Notes under the pieces: generated by a model | The model's input: only the letters and a program-made list of their open reading frames with translations | The model's database searches: none | What the model was told of the DNA's origin: nothing | Assembly: GCA_020634815.1 (NCBI GenBank) | Contig: JACKBA010000004.1 | Location: 124,001 to 188,000 of the forward strand | From: Caldilineaceae bacterium | GTDB lineage: Bacteria; Chloroflexota; Anaerolineae; Caldilineales; Caldilineaceae | Direction of reading: 5' to 3' | Length of the DNA: 64,000 nucleotides | In this document: positions 52,684-62,182 of the stretch, piece after piece | Position numbering within the stretch: position 1 is the first letter of the stretch | Layout of the letters: each line of letters starts with the position of its first letter | Made by a program: the position numbers and the translations under genes

Positions 52684-54558
52684 ATGAACACCTCTCAGCG
52701 CGTCTCTTCCAGTGGAAAAACTCACGCCATCGCCCGCTACCTGCCCGTCCTCGGCTGGCTGCCGCACTACCAGCGGCAGTGGCTGCGCGGCGATGTCATG
52801 GCCGGGCTCACGGTGCTGGCGCTGCTCATCCCCGAGGGCATGGCCTACGCCGAGATCGCCGGCCTGCCGCCGCAGACTGCGTTCTACGCCGCGCCTATCG
52901 GCCTGGCGCTCTACGCCATCCTCGGCACCTCGCGCCAACTGGTCGTGGCGGTCTCAGCGGCGATTGCGACCATGTCCGCCGTGGCCGTCGCACCGCTGGC
53001 CGCGGCCGGCACGCCGGAATATGCGGCCTATTCGGCCGGGCTGGCGCTGCTCGCCGGTCTCATCTCGCTGCTGGCCGGTCTCTTCAAGCTGGGGCGCATT
53101 GCCTCCTTCTTCTCGGAGTCAGTGCTCACCGGCTTCGTCACCGGGCTGGCGCTCACCATCGCCATCAAGCAGGTGCCCAAGCTCTTTGGCTTCGAGTCCG
53201 GGCACGGCAATTTCTGGGAGCGGCTGGCCGACATCGTGCGTAGCCTGCCCGAGACCCACCTGCTGACGCTGGTCGTCGGCATTGTCTTTCTGGCGTTCAT
53301 CTTTTTCCTGGAACATCGCTTCCACCGCGTGCCGGCGGCGCTCGTGGCGCTGATCCTGGGCATCAGTCTGTCGCTGCTGCTTGGGCTGGAGGCGCGCGGC
53401 GTGCATGTCGTCGGCGCCATCCCGGCGGGCCTGGCGCCGCCCAAGCTGCCGGCCCTCGACCTCGGCGACTGGCTGCTGCTCGTGCCCGGCGCGCTGGGCA
53501 TTGCGCTGGTCAACTTCGCCGAAGCGTACGGGCCGGCGCGCTCCTTTGCCGCCCGCCACGCCTATGCCATCGACCCCGACCAGGAGCTGATCGGCCTGGG
53601 TGCGGCCAACATGGGCGCCGGGTTCTTCCAGGGTTTCTCCATCGGCTCCAGCCTCTCCAAGTCCGCCGCCAATGACCGGGCCGGCGCGCAGACGCCCATG
53701 GCGTTGCTCGTCTGTGCCGCGCTCACCGTCGTCGTTGCCCTCTTCTTCACGCCCTTCTTCGCCCCGCTGCCCGAGGCAGTGCTGGCCGCCGTCGTCGTCG
53801 TGGCCGTCATTGGCATGATGAAGTTCGCCAAGATCCGCCGCCTCTACGCCGTGCGCCGGCTGGACTTCTGGCTGGCCATCGTCGCCCTCTTTGGCGTGCT
53901 CACCTTCGAGGCGCTGGAAGGACTGCTGATCGCCGTCATCGTCTCGCTGCTGGCGCTGGTCTGGCGCGCCAGCCAGGCGCGCCTCGAGGAGTTGCAGCCG
54001 CGCCAGGGGCGGGTGGACTTCACGCCGGTGGGCGCGCCCGGCGTCACGACGCGACCCGTGCCCGGTATGCTCGTGCTGCGTCCCGACGAAGGCATCTTCT
54101 TCGCCAATGCCGGCGCGCTACACGAGGCCATTCTGGCCGCAGCGGCGACCGAACCGGCGCCGCAGCTCGTGCTGCTCGACATGGAGATGACCTACGATCT
54201 CGATGCACCGGGTGCCGAGATGCTGGGCGAGCTGCATGCCGCGCTGCGCCAGCGCGGCGCGCGCCTGGCCCTGGCGCGCGTCCACGCCGATGTCGAGCCC
54301 GTGCTGGCGCGCAGCGGCGTGCTGGACGAGATCGGGCAGGCCAACCTCTACCCGCGGGCCTTTGATGCGCTCGTCGATCACCTGGCGCTGGCGGGCTCCG
54401 GCGCCGAGGTGCGCCAGGTCGTGCAGGACGGCCTGGCGGGCATCATCGCGCTCTTGCAGCAGCGCATGGCGGCCGGCGACGCCGCACAGCAGGCGGAGCT
54501 GGCCGGCGCCATCGACGAGATGGAAGATCTTCTCGCTCGCCTTGACACCACAACCTAA
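52684..54558 (+). CDS. SulP-family anion transporter with STAS domain (1)
   Basis: A 624-residue membrane protein. About 12-14 helices over residues 30-430 with the SulP signature region ALLIPEGMAYAEIAGLPPQTAFYAAPIGLALYAILGTSRQLVV (near 46-88), then a STAS domain (about 462-575: LVLRPDEGIFFANAGALHEAIL ... LVLLDMEMTYDLDAPGAEMLGELHAAL). A further 50-residue helical tail is extra. SulP proteins carry sulfate, bicarbonate or other anions. Next to a sulfatase, sulfate is a fair guess. Forms a tandem with the next gene, 39 bases apart. Confidence 0.92.
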   Translation: MNTSQRVSSSGKTHAIARYLPVLGWLPHYQRQWLRGDVMAGLTVLALLIPEGMAYAEIAGLPPQTAFYAAPIGLALYAILGTSRQLVVAVSAAIATMSAVAVAPLAAAGTPEYAAYSAGLALLAGLISLLAGLFKLGRIASFFSESVLTGFVTGLALTIAIKQVPKLFGFESGHGNFWERLADIVRSLPETHLLTLVVGIVFLAFIFFLEHRFHRVPAALVALILGISLSLLLGLEARGVHVVGAIPAGLAPPKLPALDLGDWLLLVPGALGIALVNFAEAYGPARSFAARHAYAIDPDQELIGLGAANMGAGFFQGFSIGSSLSKSAANDRAGAQTPMALLVCAALTVVVALFFTPFFAPLPEAVLAAVVVVAVIGMMKFAKIRRLYAVRRLDFWLAIVALFGVLTFEALEGLLIAVIVSLLALVWRASQARLEELQPRQGRVDFTPVGAPGVTTRPVPGMLVLRPDEGIFFANAGALHEAILAAAATEPAPQLVLLDMEMTYDLDAPGAEMLGELHAALRQRGARLALARVHADVEPVLARSGVLDEIGQANLYPRAFDALVDHLALAGSGAEVRQVVQDGLAGIIALLQQRMAAGDAAQQAELAGAIDEMEDLLARLDTTT

Positions 54559-54597
54559 CGTCCGGCAGGAACACACATCACGTCAAAGGATCAGCGC

Positions 54598-56238
54598 ATG
54601 CGCCTCCAGGGATTTGGCACGAAAGGCATTGCCGGGGACTTGAGCGCCGGCATCTCAAAATCGATCGATGCCGTGGCCGGCGGCATGGGCAACGCCTTGC
54701 TGGCAGGCGTCAACCCCGTGCATGGGCTCTACACGGTGCTGGCCGCCACGCCCATCGGCGCGCTCTTCACCAGCTCGGTCTTCATGAACATCGACTCTAC
54801 CGGCGCGCTCGCCGCGACGGCCGGCAGCATGTTGCTGGCCTATCCGGCGGAGCAGCGGTCGGCGGCGTTGATCGTGCTCACGCTCGTGACGGGCGCGCTC
54901 ATGCTGGCGGCCGGGTTGCTCAAGCTCGGCTTTCTGACGCGCTTCATCTCCAACGCCGTGCTGCGCGGCTTTCTCACCGGCATCGGCGTGAACATCATCC
55001 TCGGCCAGCTCGGCGATTTCACCGGCTATGCCAGCAGCTACGGCAACAAGGTCGTCAAGGGCGCCGACACGCTGCTGCACGCCGCCCAGTGGCACTGGCC
55101 CACTTTCCTGGTGGGCCTGGTGACCGTCGTGCTGATCGTGCTGCTGGACCGCACGCGCCTGAGCAAGTTCTCGCTGCTCATCGCGCTGGCCGTGGCTTCG
55201 GCGCTGGTGCCCCTGCTCAACCTGGCTGCGGTGCCGCTCGTCACCGGCCTCGGCGCGCTGCCCGACACGCTGCCGCGCCCCGTGCTGCCGGATCTGGCGC
55301 TGATCCCCGGCCTGATCGCCCCGGCCTTTGCCCTGGCCATCATTGCGCTGGCCCAGGGCGCCGGCATCAGCCAGGCCTACGCCAACCCCGACGGCAAGTA
55401 TCCCGACGCGTCGCGCGACTTCACCGGGCAGGGCGCGGCCAACATCGCCGGGGCGCTCTTTGGCGGCCTGCCCGCCGGTGGTTCGCTGGGCGGCACGGCG
55501 ATGCTGGTCAAGGGCGGCGCGCAGTCGCGCTGGGCCAACATCTTCACCGGCCTCTTCGCCGCCATCATCATCCTGCTCTTCGGCACGCTGGTGGGCAAGA
55601 TTGCCATGCCCGCGCTGGCCGGCCTGCTCATCGTCGTCGGCTACCAGACCATCAAGTTTGGCGAAATCCGCAAGGTCGCGCACACCAGCGGCCGCTCGCT
55701 GGCCATGATGGCGATCACCTTTGTCGCCACGTTGATCGTCCCGTTGCAGTGGGCGATCTTTATCGGCGTTGCCCTCTCCTTTGCCGTCTTCGCCTACCAG
55801 GAGTCGGAGAACGCTACCATCGTCGAAGTTACCACTTTGGACGATGGTTTCCCGGTCGAGCAACCCGCCCCGCGGACGCTGCCCAGCAACACCGTGACCG
55901 CGCTCAATGCGCGTGGTAGCCTCTTCTTTGCCGGCGCCCGCAACATCGAGGAGGACTTGCCCTTGGTCGATGAAACGCGCAACGCCGTCGCCATCCTCAG
56001 CCTGCGCGGCCAGCGTGAACTGGGCAGCACCTTCATCAACGTGCTCGAGCGCTACGCCCGCGCGGCGCAGGTCAGCGGCAACACCCTCATGCTCAGCAGC
56101 GTTGGCCCCGCCGTGCTCGAACAACTCGAAGAGACCGGTTGCCTCGCCGTAATCGGCGCCGACAACGTCTTCCCGGCAGGCGCGCCGGGCGAATCGGCCC
56201 GCCTTGCCTACAAACGCGCCCGCCACTTGATCACCTGA
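54598..56238 (+). CDS. SulP-family anion transporter with STAS domain (2)
   Basis: A 546-residue paralogue only distantly like the first. Begins directly with the SulP core (DLSAGISKSIDAVAGGMGNALLAGVNPVHGLYTVLAATPIGALFTSS near 14-60), includes IIALAQGAGISQAYANPDG near 247 and AGGSLGGTAMLVKGGAQSRWANI-like sequence near 297, and ends in a STAS domain (about 440-535: ALNARGSLFFAGARNIEEDLP ... AVAILSLRGQ). Its N-terminus is shorter than in partner 1. AAAGGA eight bases before the ATG. Could work alone or as a heteromer with the preceding SulP. Confidence 0.9.
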   Translation: MRLQGFGTKGIAGDLSAGISKSIDAVAGGMGNALLAGVNPVHGLYTVLAATPIGALFTSSVFMNIDSTGALAATAGSMLLAYPAEQRSAALIVLTLVTGALMLAAGLLKLGFLTRFISNAVLRGFLTGIGVNIILGQLGDFTGYASSYGNKVVKGADTLLHAAQWHWPTFLVGLVTVVLIVLLDRTRLSKFSLLIALAVASALVPLLNLAAVPLVTGLGALPDTLPRPVLPDLALIPGLIAPAFALAIIALAQGAGISQAYANPDGKYPDASRDFTGQGAANIAGALFGGLPAGGSLGGTAMLVKGGAQSRWANIFTGLFAAIIILLFGTLVGKIAMPALAGLLIVVGYQTIKFGEIRKVAHTSGRSLAMMAITFVATLIVPLQWAIFIGVALSFAVFAYQESENATIVEVTTLDDGFPVEQPAPRTLPSNTVTALNARGSLFFAGARNIEEDLPLVDETRNAVAILSLRGQRELGSTFINVLERYARAAQVSGNTLMLSSVGPAVLEQLEETGCLAVIGADNVFPAGAPGESARLAYKRARHLIT

Positions 56239-56261
56239 CCCGCCACCCACACCCCGCCCCC

Positions 56262-56365
56262 ACACACCCACACTCCCTCATCCTGTCACCCCCTCACCCT
56301 GTCACCCTGTCACCCCCTCACCCTGTCACCCCCTCACCCCCTCATCCTGTCATCCCCTCACCCCA
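56262..56365. repeat. CCCTCACCCTGTCACC repeat patch
   Basis: After the second SulP gene: CCTCATCCTGTCACCCCCTCACCCTGTCACC units repeated about ten times, degenerate at single bases. Relative of the CATCTTGTCATC array at 6900-7170, here in one orientation only. It runs up to the promoter of the second LuxR/MalT gene. Confidence 0.8.
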
Positions 56366-56366
56366 A

Positions 56367-56395
56367 TTGACGCCATCCCCGCTTCCCCCTACAAT
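56367..56395 (+). promoter_or_regulatory. Strong near-leaderless promoter of LuxR/MalT regulator 2
   Basis: TTGACG (56367-56372), exactly 17 bases, TACAAT (56390-56395), eight bases to the ATG at 56404. RNA would start at or within two bases of the ATG; no ribosome site fits in between. Confidence 0.78.
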
Positions 56396-56403
56396 CCAAC
56401 GTG

Positions 56404-59094
56404 ATGAACACCGCTCCACCCTTGCTGGCGACCAAGCTCTACGCGCCGCGCCCGCGCCGCGCCCTGGTGGCGCGCGCCCGGCTGGACGAGTGCCTCGCCG
56501 CAGCCCGCACCGCGCCCGTGACAGTCGTCGCCGCGCCGGCCGGCTTTGGCAAGACAACGGCCGTCAGCGCCTGGGCCGCAACGCTCGACCGGCCCGTTGC
56601 CTGGCTCGCGCTCGACGAAGCCGACAACGACCCGGCGCGCTTCCTGCGCTACCTCGCCGCCGCCCTCCAGCGCATCGACCCGGCTGTGGGCCGCGACCTC
56701 AACGCCGCGGCCGGCAGCGGCGACGCACTGCTGGCCGCGCTCGTCAACGACGTGGCTGCCGCCCCCGCCGACTTCATCCTCGTGCTGGACGACTACCATG
56801 TCGTCGACCACCCGGCCGTGCACGGCGCGCTGCAGGCGATCGTCGCCCACCAGCCGCCGAACCTGCACCTGGTGATCGTCACCCGCGAGGACCCGCCGCT
56901 GCCGCTCGCCCGGCTGCGCGCCCGCGGCGAACTCGTTGAGGTGCGCGCCGCCGACCTCCGCTTCACCGTCGCCGAAGCGATCCTCTTTCTCAACCAGACC
57001 ATGGGGCTGGCCCTCGACGACGCCGCCGTCGCCGCGCTGGACGAACGCGTCGAAGGCTGGATCGCCGGCCTGCAACTGGCCGCACTCTCGCTGCAATCCG
57101 CCGCCGACCCCGCCGCGGTCATCGCCGAACTCGACGGCAGCCATCACTTCATCCTCGGCTATCTGGCCGACGAGGTGCTGCGCCGCCTCCCGCCCGACCG
57201 CCAGGCCTTTCTGCGCGAGACCTCGGTACTGGACCGGCTGTGCGGCCCACTCTGTGATGCCGTCACCGCACGGACGGACAGCGACGCCGTGCTGACCGAA
57301 CTCTATGCCGCCAACGTCTTCGTCGTGGCGCTGGACGACGCGCACCGCTGGTTTCGCTATCACGCCCTCTTCCGCGACCTCCTGCGCCGGCAACTGGAGC
57401 GCACCACGCCCGACCTCGTCCCCACGCTCTACGCACGGGCAAGCGCCTGGTTCGAAGCGGAGGGCGACGCCATCGCCGCCATCGAGCACGCGCTGGCGGC
57501 CGGCGACGCAGCGCGCACCGTGCGTCTGCTCGAAGCCCACGCCCGCGCCATCGTCCTGCGCGGCGAGGCGCGCCTGGTCGATGGCTGGATCCGGCGATTG
57601 CCCGCGGCGTGGCGCAGCGCCGGCCCGCACGCCAACCTGGCCTGCGCCTGGGCGCTTCTGTTGCGCGGCGATCTCGATGCGATCGAGCCGTATGTGCAGG
57701 CCGCCGAAGCTTCCGCCGCCGGCGACGATCCCGTCATCCGCGCCGAATGCCTGGGGCTGCGCGCCGGTCTTGTCTCGCTGCGCGGCGACCCGGAACGCGC
57801 CTGCCGCATCGCGCAGGAAGCCGTCGATCTGGCGCCCGCCGGCGACGATTACGTGCGCGGCATGACGCGCTTCTGCCTGGCCACCGCCTGCAACTACGCC
57901 GGCCGGGTGGCGCAGGCTGTCGAACACTACCAGGCCGCGCTGCCGCTCTGCCTCGCCACGGGCAACACCGTGGCTGCCATGCTCATCATCGGCAACCTTA
58001 CCGTGCTCTACCTGGCCCGCGGCCAGTTGCAGCGCGCCGCCGACCTCTGCCGCCAGACGATCGACGCCGCCGCCCGGCGCGGCCAGGATCGCTCGCCCGC
58101 GCTGGCCAGCGTGCACGGGGGCCTGGGCGATGTGCTGCTTGCCCGGCACGACCTCGACGCCGCGCGCGCGCAACTCGCCGTGGCGCTGACCCTGGGCCGG
58201 CGTAGCGGGCATGTCGCCACGCTCACCTACAGCTACACGGTTCTCGCGCGCTTGGAGCAGGCCGCCGGCCATCTCGACGCGGCCGAGAGCGCGCTGGCCG
58301 AGGCGCTGGCCCTGCGCGAACGCGGCATGCCGGCGTGGGTTGCGCCGCACATCGTTGCCCAGCAGGTCAGCCTGGCCCTGGCGCGCGACGACGCCGCTGC
58401 GGCCGCAGCCGCCCTTGCCCGCACCGGCGTCAGCGCCGGCCAGCCCACCAGCCACACGCTGGAGATCGTGCACATGGCGCACCTGCGCCTGCTGCTCCAC
58501 CGCGGCCGCAGCGAGGGCGGCGCCGCCGTGCTCGACGAGGCGTACGACCTGGCCAACCGCCTGCTCGCCTCTGCCCAGCCCGCCGACCGCATGGGCCGCG
58601 TGCTCGAGATCTTGCTGCTGCGCGCGCTGGTCCAGCACGCGCAGGGCGACACCGCCGCCGCGCTGGCCGACCTGCACCAGTCGCTGCTGCTCGCCGAGTC
58701 CGAACGCTACGTCACGCTCTACGTGGCCGAAGGCGAGCCAGTGCGCTCGCTGCTCGCCGCGCTGCGCCGCGACCTCGTCCGCGGCGAGCGCCCGAGTGAC
58801 GCCGCCGTCGCCGTCGAGTACATCGACGCGCTGCTGGCCGCGATGCCCGCGCCGGCCGACGCCGGCGCCGCGCTCCCGGCGCCCGCCGAACTCGTCGAGC
58901 CGCTCACCGAGCGCGAGCAGGAAGTGCTCCGTCTCATGGCGCAGGGGCTCACCTATCAGCAGATGGCTGACCAGCTCATCGTCAGCATCAACACCGTGCG
59001 CTATCATGTCAAGAGCCTCTACGGCAAGCTCGGCGTCGACAACCGCACCGCCGCGCTCGAGGCGGCGCGCGTCCACGGTTATCTGGGACAGTGA
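56404..59094 (+). CDS. Large ATP-binding LuxR regulator, MalT type (2)
   Basis: 896 residues. ATKLYAPRP near the N-terminus matches regulator 1 and fixes the start. Walker A APAGFGKTT near 42-50, Walker B ILVLDDYHVVDHP near 124, long TPR-like repeats about 400-800, and LuxR HTH about 832-896 (LTEREQEVLRLMAQGLTYQQMADQLIVS ... LYGKLGVDNRTAALEAARVHGYL). Two such STAND regulators 9 kb apart suggests duplication within a large family; they share layout rather than close identity. It may control the SulP genes upstream or the dehydratase downstream; neither is shown. Confidence 0.92.
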   Translation: MNTAPPLLATKLYAPRPRRALVARARLDECLAAARTAPVTVVAAPAGFGKTTAVSAWAATLDRPVAWLALDEADNDPARFLRYLAAALQRIDPAVGRDLNAAAGSGDALLAALVNDVAAAPADFILVLDDYHVVDHPAVHGALQAIVAHQPPNLHLVIVTREDPPLPLARLRARGELVEVRAADLRFTVAEAILFLNQTMGLALDDAAVAALDERVEGWIAGLQLAALSLQSAADPAAVIAELDGSHHFILGYLADEVLRRLPPDRQAFLRETSVLDRLCGPLCDAVTARTDSDAVLTELYAANVFVVALDDAHRWFRYHALFRDLLRRQLERTTPDLVPTLYARASAWFEAEGDAIAAIEHALAAGDAARTVRLLEAHARAIVLRGEARLVDGWIRRLPAAWRSAGPHANLACAWALLLRGDLDAIEPYVQAAEASAAGDDPVIRAECLGLRAGLVSLRGDPERACRIAQEAVDLAPAGDDYVRGMTRFCLATACNYAGRVAQAVEHYQAALPLCLATGNTVAAMLIIGNLTVLYLARGQLQRAADLCRQTIDAAARRGQDRSPALASVHGGLGDVLLARHDLDAARAQLAVALTLGRRSGHVATLTYSYTVLARLEQAAGHLDAAESALAEALALRERGMPAWVAPHIVAQQVSLALARDDAAAAAAALARTGVSAGQPTSHTLEIVHMAHLRLLLHRGRSEGGAAVLDEAYDLANRLLASAQPADRMGRVLEILLLRALVQHAQGDTAAALADLHQSLLLAESERYVTLYVAEGEPVRSLLAALRRDLVRGERPSDAAVAVEYIDALLAAMPAPADAGAALPAPAELVEPLTEREQEVLRLMAQGLTYQQMADQLIVSINTVRYHVKSLYGKLGVDNRTAALEAARVHGYLGQ

Positions 59095-59112
59095 GAGAAG
59101 AATAGACCACGG

Positions 59113-59360
59113 ATGAAGAGATAGAACGCGGATGACGCGGATTGGGCGGATCGGCGCTGATCAAATGCTTTGATTTTAATCCGCAACAATCCGCCAAATC
59201 CGCACAATCCGCGTTCTATTCCCCGCCAGCCATGGAACATGCGGTTGCGGATTGGTAGAACGCGGATGACGCGGATTTAATGGATCGGCGCTGATCTGTT
59301 GCTTTGAATCTGATCCGCAACAATCCGCCCAATCCGCGTCATCCGCGTTCTATTCCGTGG
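59113..59360. repeat. Two inverted ATCCGCGTCATCCGCG elements (copies 2 and 3)
   Basis: In the 352-base gap before the dehydratase gene. Two hairpins of about 100 bases (59117-59220 and 59255-59357), each opening AGAACGCGGATGACGCGGAT and closing with its complement ATCCGC(GT/AC)ATCCGCGTTCT, with GATCGGCGCTGATC-like centres. From about 59362 a TTCGTGCCCCTTTGTGCCCTTTGAG stretch of another low-complexity family follows up to the gene. No clear promoter boxes. Confidence 0.85.
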
Positions 59361-59446
59361 TCTATCTTTTCTTCGTGCCCCTTTGTGCCCTTTGAGTCTT
59401 CGTGGTAGGGCTTTGGGGGTACTTATCAGAGAGGAATGTGAGAAGC

Positions 59447-61432
59447 ATGAGCAATCTATTCGATGCCGCCGACCCGGCGCTCTACGATATCGACACCCAC
59501 GCCGCCGGTCCCGCCGGCAGCCTGCCGCTCGACGACGACTTCCTGCGCCTTGCCCCCTCCGGCACGATCTTCGGCCTGACGCAGGACGCCGGCATGGGCT
59601 GGGAGCCGTCGCTGCTGCGCCGCCGCGAGTTCCTCATCCTCAGTACGCAGGGCGGCATCCGTGCGCCCGACGGCAGCCCCGTCGCGCTCGGCTATCACAC
59701 GGGCCACTGGGAGGTGGGGCTGCTCATGCAGGCCGCGGCCGAGGAGTTCTCCCGGCTGGGCGCCATCCCCTTTGCCGGCTTTGTCACCGACCCGTGCGAC
59801 GGCCGCACGCAGGGGACGCCCGGCATGATGGACAGCCTGCCCTACCGCAACGACGCCGCCATCGTGCTGCGCCGGCTCATGCGCTCCCTGCCCACGCGGC
59901 GCGGCGTCATGGGCGTGGCGACGTGCGACAAGGGGCTGCCCGCCATGCTGCTGGCGCTGGCCGGCCAGCCCGAGCTGCCAAGCATCCTCGTGCCGGGCGG
60001 AGTCACGCTGCCGCCCACGCACGGCGAGGACGCGGGCAAGGTGCAGACGCTGGGCGTGCGCTACGCCCAGGGCGAGATCACACTGGAGGAGGCGGCCGAC
60101 CTGGGCTGTCACGCCTGCGGATCGCCGGGCGGCGGCTGCCAGTTCCTGGGCACCGCGGCCACCAGCCAGGTCGTCGCCGAGGCGCTGGGTCTCGCGCTCG
60201 TCCACGCCGCGCTGACGCCCTCGGGCCAGCCCATCTGGCTCGACATGGCGCGGCGTTCGGCGCAGGCGCTCGTCGCGCTGGAGGAGGCGGGCTTGACGAC
60301 CCGCGACATCCTCACCGCCGACGCGCTGCACAACGCCATGGTCGTCCACGCCGCGTTTGGCGGCAGCACCAACCTGCTGCTGCACATCCCCGCCATCGCC
60401 CACGCTGCCGGACTGCCGCTGCCCAGCGTCGCCGACTGGAGCCGCATCAACGCCGCGGTGCCGCGCCTGGTGGACGTGCTGCCCAACGGACCCGTCGGCC
60501 ATCCCACCGTGCGCGTCTTCCTGGCCGGCGGCGTGCCCGAGGTGATGCTGCATCTGCGCGAGTTGGGCCTGCTGCGCCTCGACGCGCGCACCGTCCACGG
60601 CCGGCCGCTGGGCGACCTGCTCGATCTCTGGCAGATGAGCGAACGGCGCCGCCGCCTGCGCGCGCTCCTCCACGCCGCGGACGGCATCGACCCTGACGAC
60701 GTCATCATGGCGCCTGACCGCGCCCGGCAGCGCGGCCTCACCAGCACCGTGACCTTCCCGCTGGGCAACCTGGCGCCCGAGGGTTCCGTCGTCAAGAGCA
60801 CGGCCATCGACCCCAGCGTCGTCGATGCCGATGGCGTCTATCGCAAGGAAGGACCGGCGCGCGTCTTCACCAGCGAGACGACCGCCATCGCCGCCATCAA
60901 GGGGCAGACGGACGCGCCCGTGCGCCCCGGCGACATCCTCGTGCTCATGGGGCGCGGCCCGCTCGGCTGTGGCATGGAAGAGACCTACCAGATCACGGCG
61001 GCGCTCAAATACCTGCCGTGGGGCAAGGAAGTCGCGCTCATCACCGATGCGCGCTTCAGCGGCGTGAGCACCGGCGCGTGCATCGGCCACGTCGGCCCGG
61101 AGGCGCTGGCCGGCGGCCCGCTCGGCCGCGTGCGCGAGGGCGACACGATCCGCATCGAGCTCGACACCGTGCGCCTCAATGGCCGCATTGACCTCGTGGG
61201 CCACGATGGCCGGCGCTACGACCCCGCGCAGGGCGCCGCCGTCCTTGCCGCTCGTGCGCCCCATCCCGACCTGGCGCCCGACCCCGGCCTGCCCGCCGAC
61301 ACGCGCCTGTGGGCCGCGCTCCAGCAGGCCAGCGGCGGCATCTGGCGCGGCTGCATCTACGACGTCGACCGCATCGTGGAGGTGCTGGAGGCGGGGCGGC
61401 GCGCGCTGGAGGCGGAGGCAGTCACACCGTAG
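59447..61432 (+). CDS. yjhG: YjhG/YagF-family sugar-acid dehydratase (IlvD/Edd superfamily)
   Basis: 661 residues, the length of E. coli YjhG, and alike over the full length: [13 protein letters not shown] at the start, [23 protein letters not shown] near 120-142, CDKGLPA near 162, [30 protein letters not shown] near 218-247, [56 protein letters not shown]. Cysteines for an iron-sulfur cluster are present. YjhG and YagF dehydrate D-xylonate to 2-keto-3-deoxy-xylonate, so a role in pentonate catabolism is likely. No dehydrogenase or aldolase partner is nearby. The ribosome site for the ATG is weak. Confidence 0.92.
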   Translation: MSNLFDAADPALYDIDTHAAGPAGSLPLDDDFLRLAPSGTIFGLTQDAGMGWEPSLLRRREFLILSTQGGIRAPDGSPVALGYHTGHWEVGLLMQAAAEEFSRLGAIPFAGFVTDPCDGRTQGTPGMMDSLPYRNDAAIVLRRLMRSLPTRRGVMGVATCDKGLPAMLLALAGQPELPSILVPGGVTLPPTHGEDAGKVQTLGVRYAQGEITLEEAADLGCHACGSPGGGCQFLGTAATSQVVAEALGLALVHAALTPSGQPIWLDMARRSAQALVALEEAGLTTRDILTADALHNAMVVHAAFGGSTNLLLHIPAIAHAAGLPLPSVADWSRINAAVPRLVDVLPNGPVGHPTVRVFLAGGVPEVMLHLRELGLLRLDARTVHGRPLGDLLDLWQMSERRRRLRALLHAADGIDPDDVIMAPDRARQRGLTSTVTFPLGNLAPEGSVVKSTAIDPSVVDADGVYRKEGPARVFTSETTAIAAIKGQTDAPVRPGDILVLMGRGPLGCGMEETYQITAALKYLPWGKEVALITDARFSGVSTGACIGHVGPEALAGGPLGRVREGDTIRIELDTVRLNGRIDLVGHDGRRYDPAQGAAVLAARAPHPDLAPDPGLPADTRLWAALQQASGGIWRGCIYDVDRIVEVLEAGRRALEAEAVTP

Positions 61433-61487
61433 GCGGGTGGGCGTTCAACGCAAAGGCGCAAAGGCGCAGAGATGCAGAGGCCAAAAG

Positions 61488-61520
61488 AGAAACCGAGTTT
61501 CTCCAAGAAACTCGGTTTCT
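61488..61520. terminator. Perfect 15-bp hairpin between convergent genes (AGAAACCGAGTTTCT type)
   Basis: AGAAACCGAGTTTCT, loop CCA, AGAAACTCGGTTTCT. Between the dehydratase stop (61432) and the response-regulator stop (61529); preceded by CGCAAAGGCGCAAAGGCGCAG. A-rich on one side and T-rich arms allow a bidirectional terminator. An element of this shape is probably dispersed in the genome. Confidence 0.65.
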
Positions 61521-61528
61521 GATCGCTA

Positions 61529-62182
61529 CTATTCTCCCTCCAACCACCCCTGCTGCGCGGCAACGGCCACGGCCGCCGCGCGTGAATCGACGCCCAGCTT
61601 GTTGAAGACGCCGGCCAGGTGCGCCTTCACCGTGCGCTCGCTGATGCCCAGCGCCCGCGCGATCTCCTTGTTGCGCTCGCCGCGCGCCGCCGCCCGCAAC
61701 ACCTCCAGCTCGCGGTCGGACAAGGGCGTCACGGCCGGCGCCGGATCGGGGGCCGGCGGCTTTGCCTGCGCGGCGAGCACGCGGCTCAGGATCTCCGGCC
61801 GCAGCAGCGTTTCCCCGCGCGCCGCCGCCTGGATCGTATCGAGCAGCGTGGCGCGGTCGGTGTCCTTGAGCAGATAGCCGCGCGCGCCGGCCTGCAAGCC
61901 CTGCAACATCAGCGCGTCCTCGTTGAAGGTCGTCAGGATTACGATGGCCACGGCGGGGACCTCGCGGCGCAGGTAGCCGATGGCGGTGATGCCATCCATG
62001 CCCGGCATCTGCAAGTCCATCAGCACCACGTCGGGCGCCAGCTCCGCGACGAGACGCAAGCATTCGCCGCCGTCGCGCGCCTCGCCCACCACCTCGATAC
62101 CCTCCGCCGTCTCCAGGATCAGGCGCAGCCCCTCGCGCACAATCAGGTGGTCGTCGGTGATCAGCACGCGGATCGCGTTCAT
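61529..62182 (-). CDS. NarL/FixJ-family response regulator
   Basis: A 217-residue two-domain regulator. Receiver domain 1-120 with Asp10, Asp11, phospho-acceptor Asp56 (VVLMDLQMPG), Thr near 84-85 and Lys near 106 (LLKD). Linker rich in Ala/Pro; LuxR-type HTH about 152-213 (LSDRELEVLRAAARGERNKEIARALGISERTVKAHLAGVFNKLGV). The ATG overlaps the stop of the sensor-kinase gene (ATGA), so the two are made together. Targets unknown. Confidence 0.95.
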   Translation of the reverse strand: MNAIRVLITDDHLIVREGLRLILETAEGIEVVGEARDGGECLRLVAELAPDVVLMDLQMPGMDGITAIGYLRREVPAVAIVILTTFNEDALMLQGLQAGARGYLLKDTDRATLLDTIQAAARGETLLRPEILSRVLAAQAKPPAPDPAPAVTPLSDRELEVLRAAARGERNKEIARALGISERTVKAHLAGVFNKLGVDSRAAAVAVAAQQGWLEGE

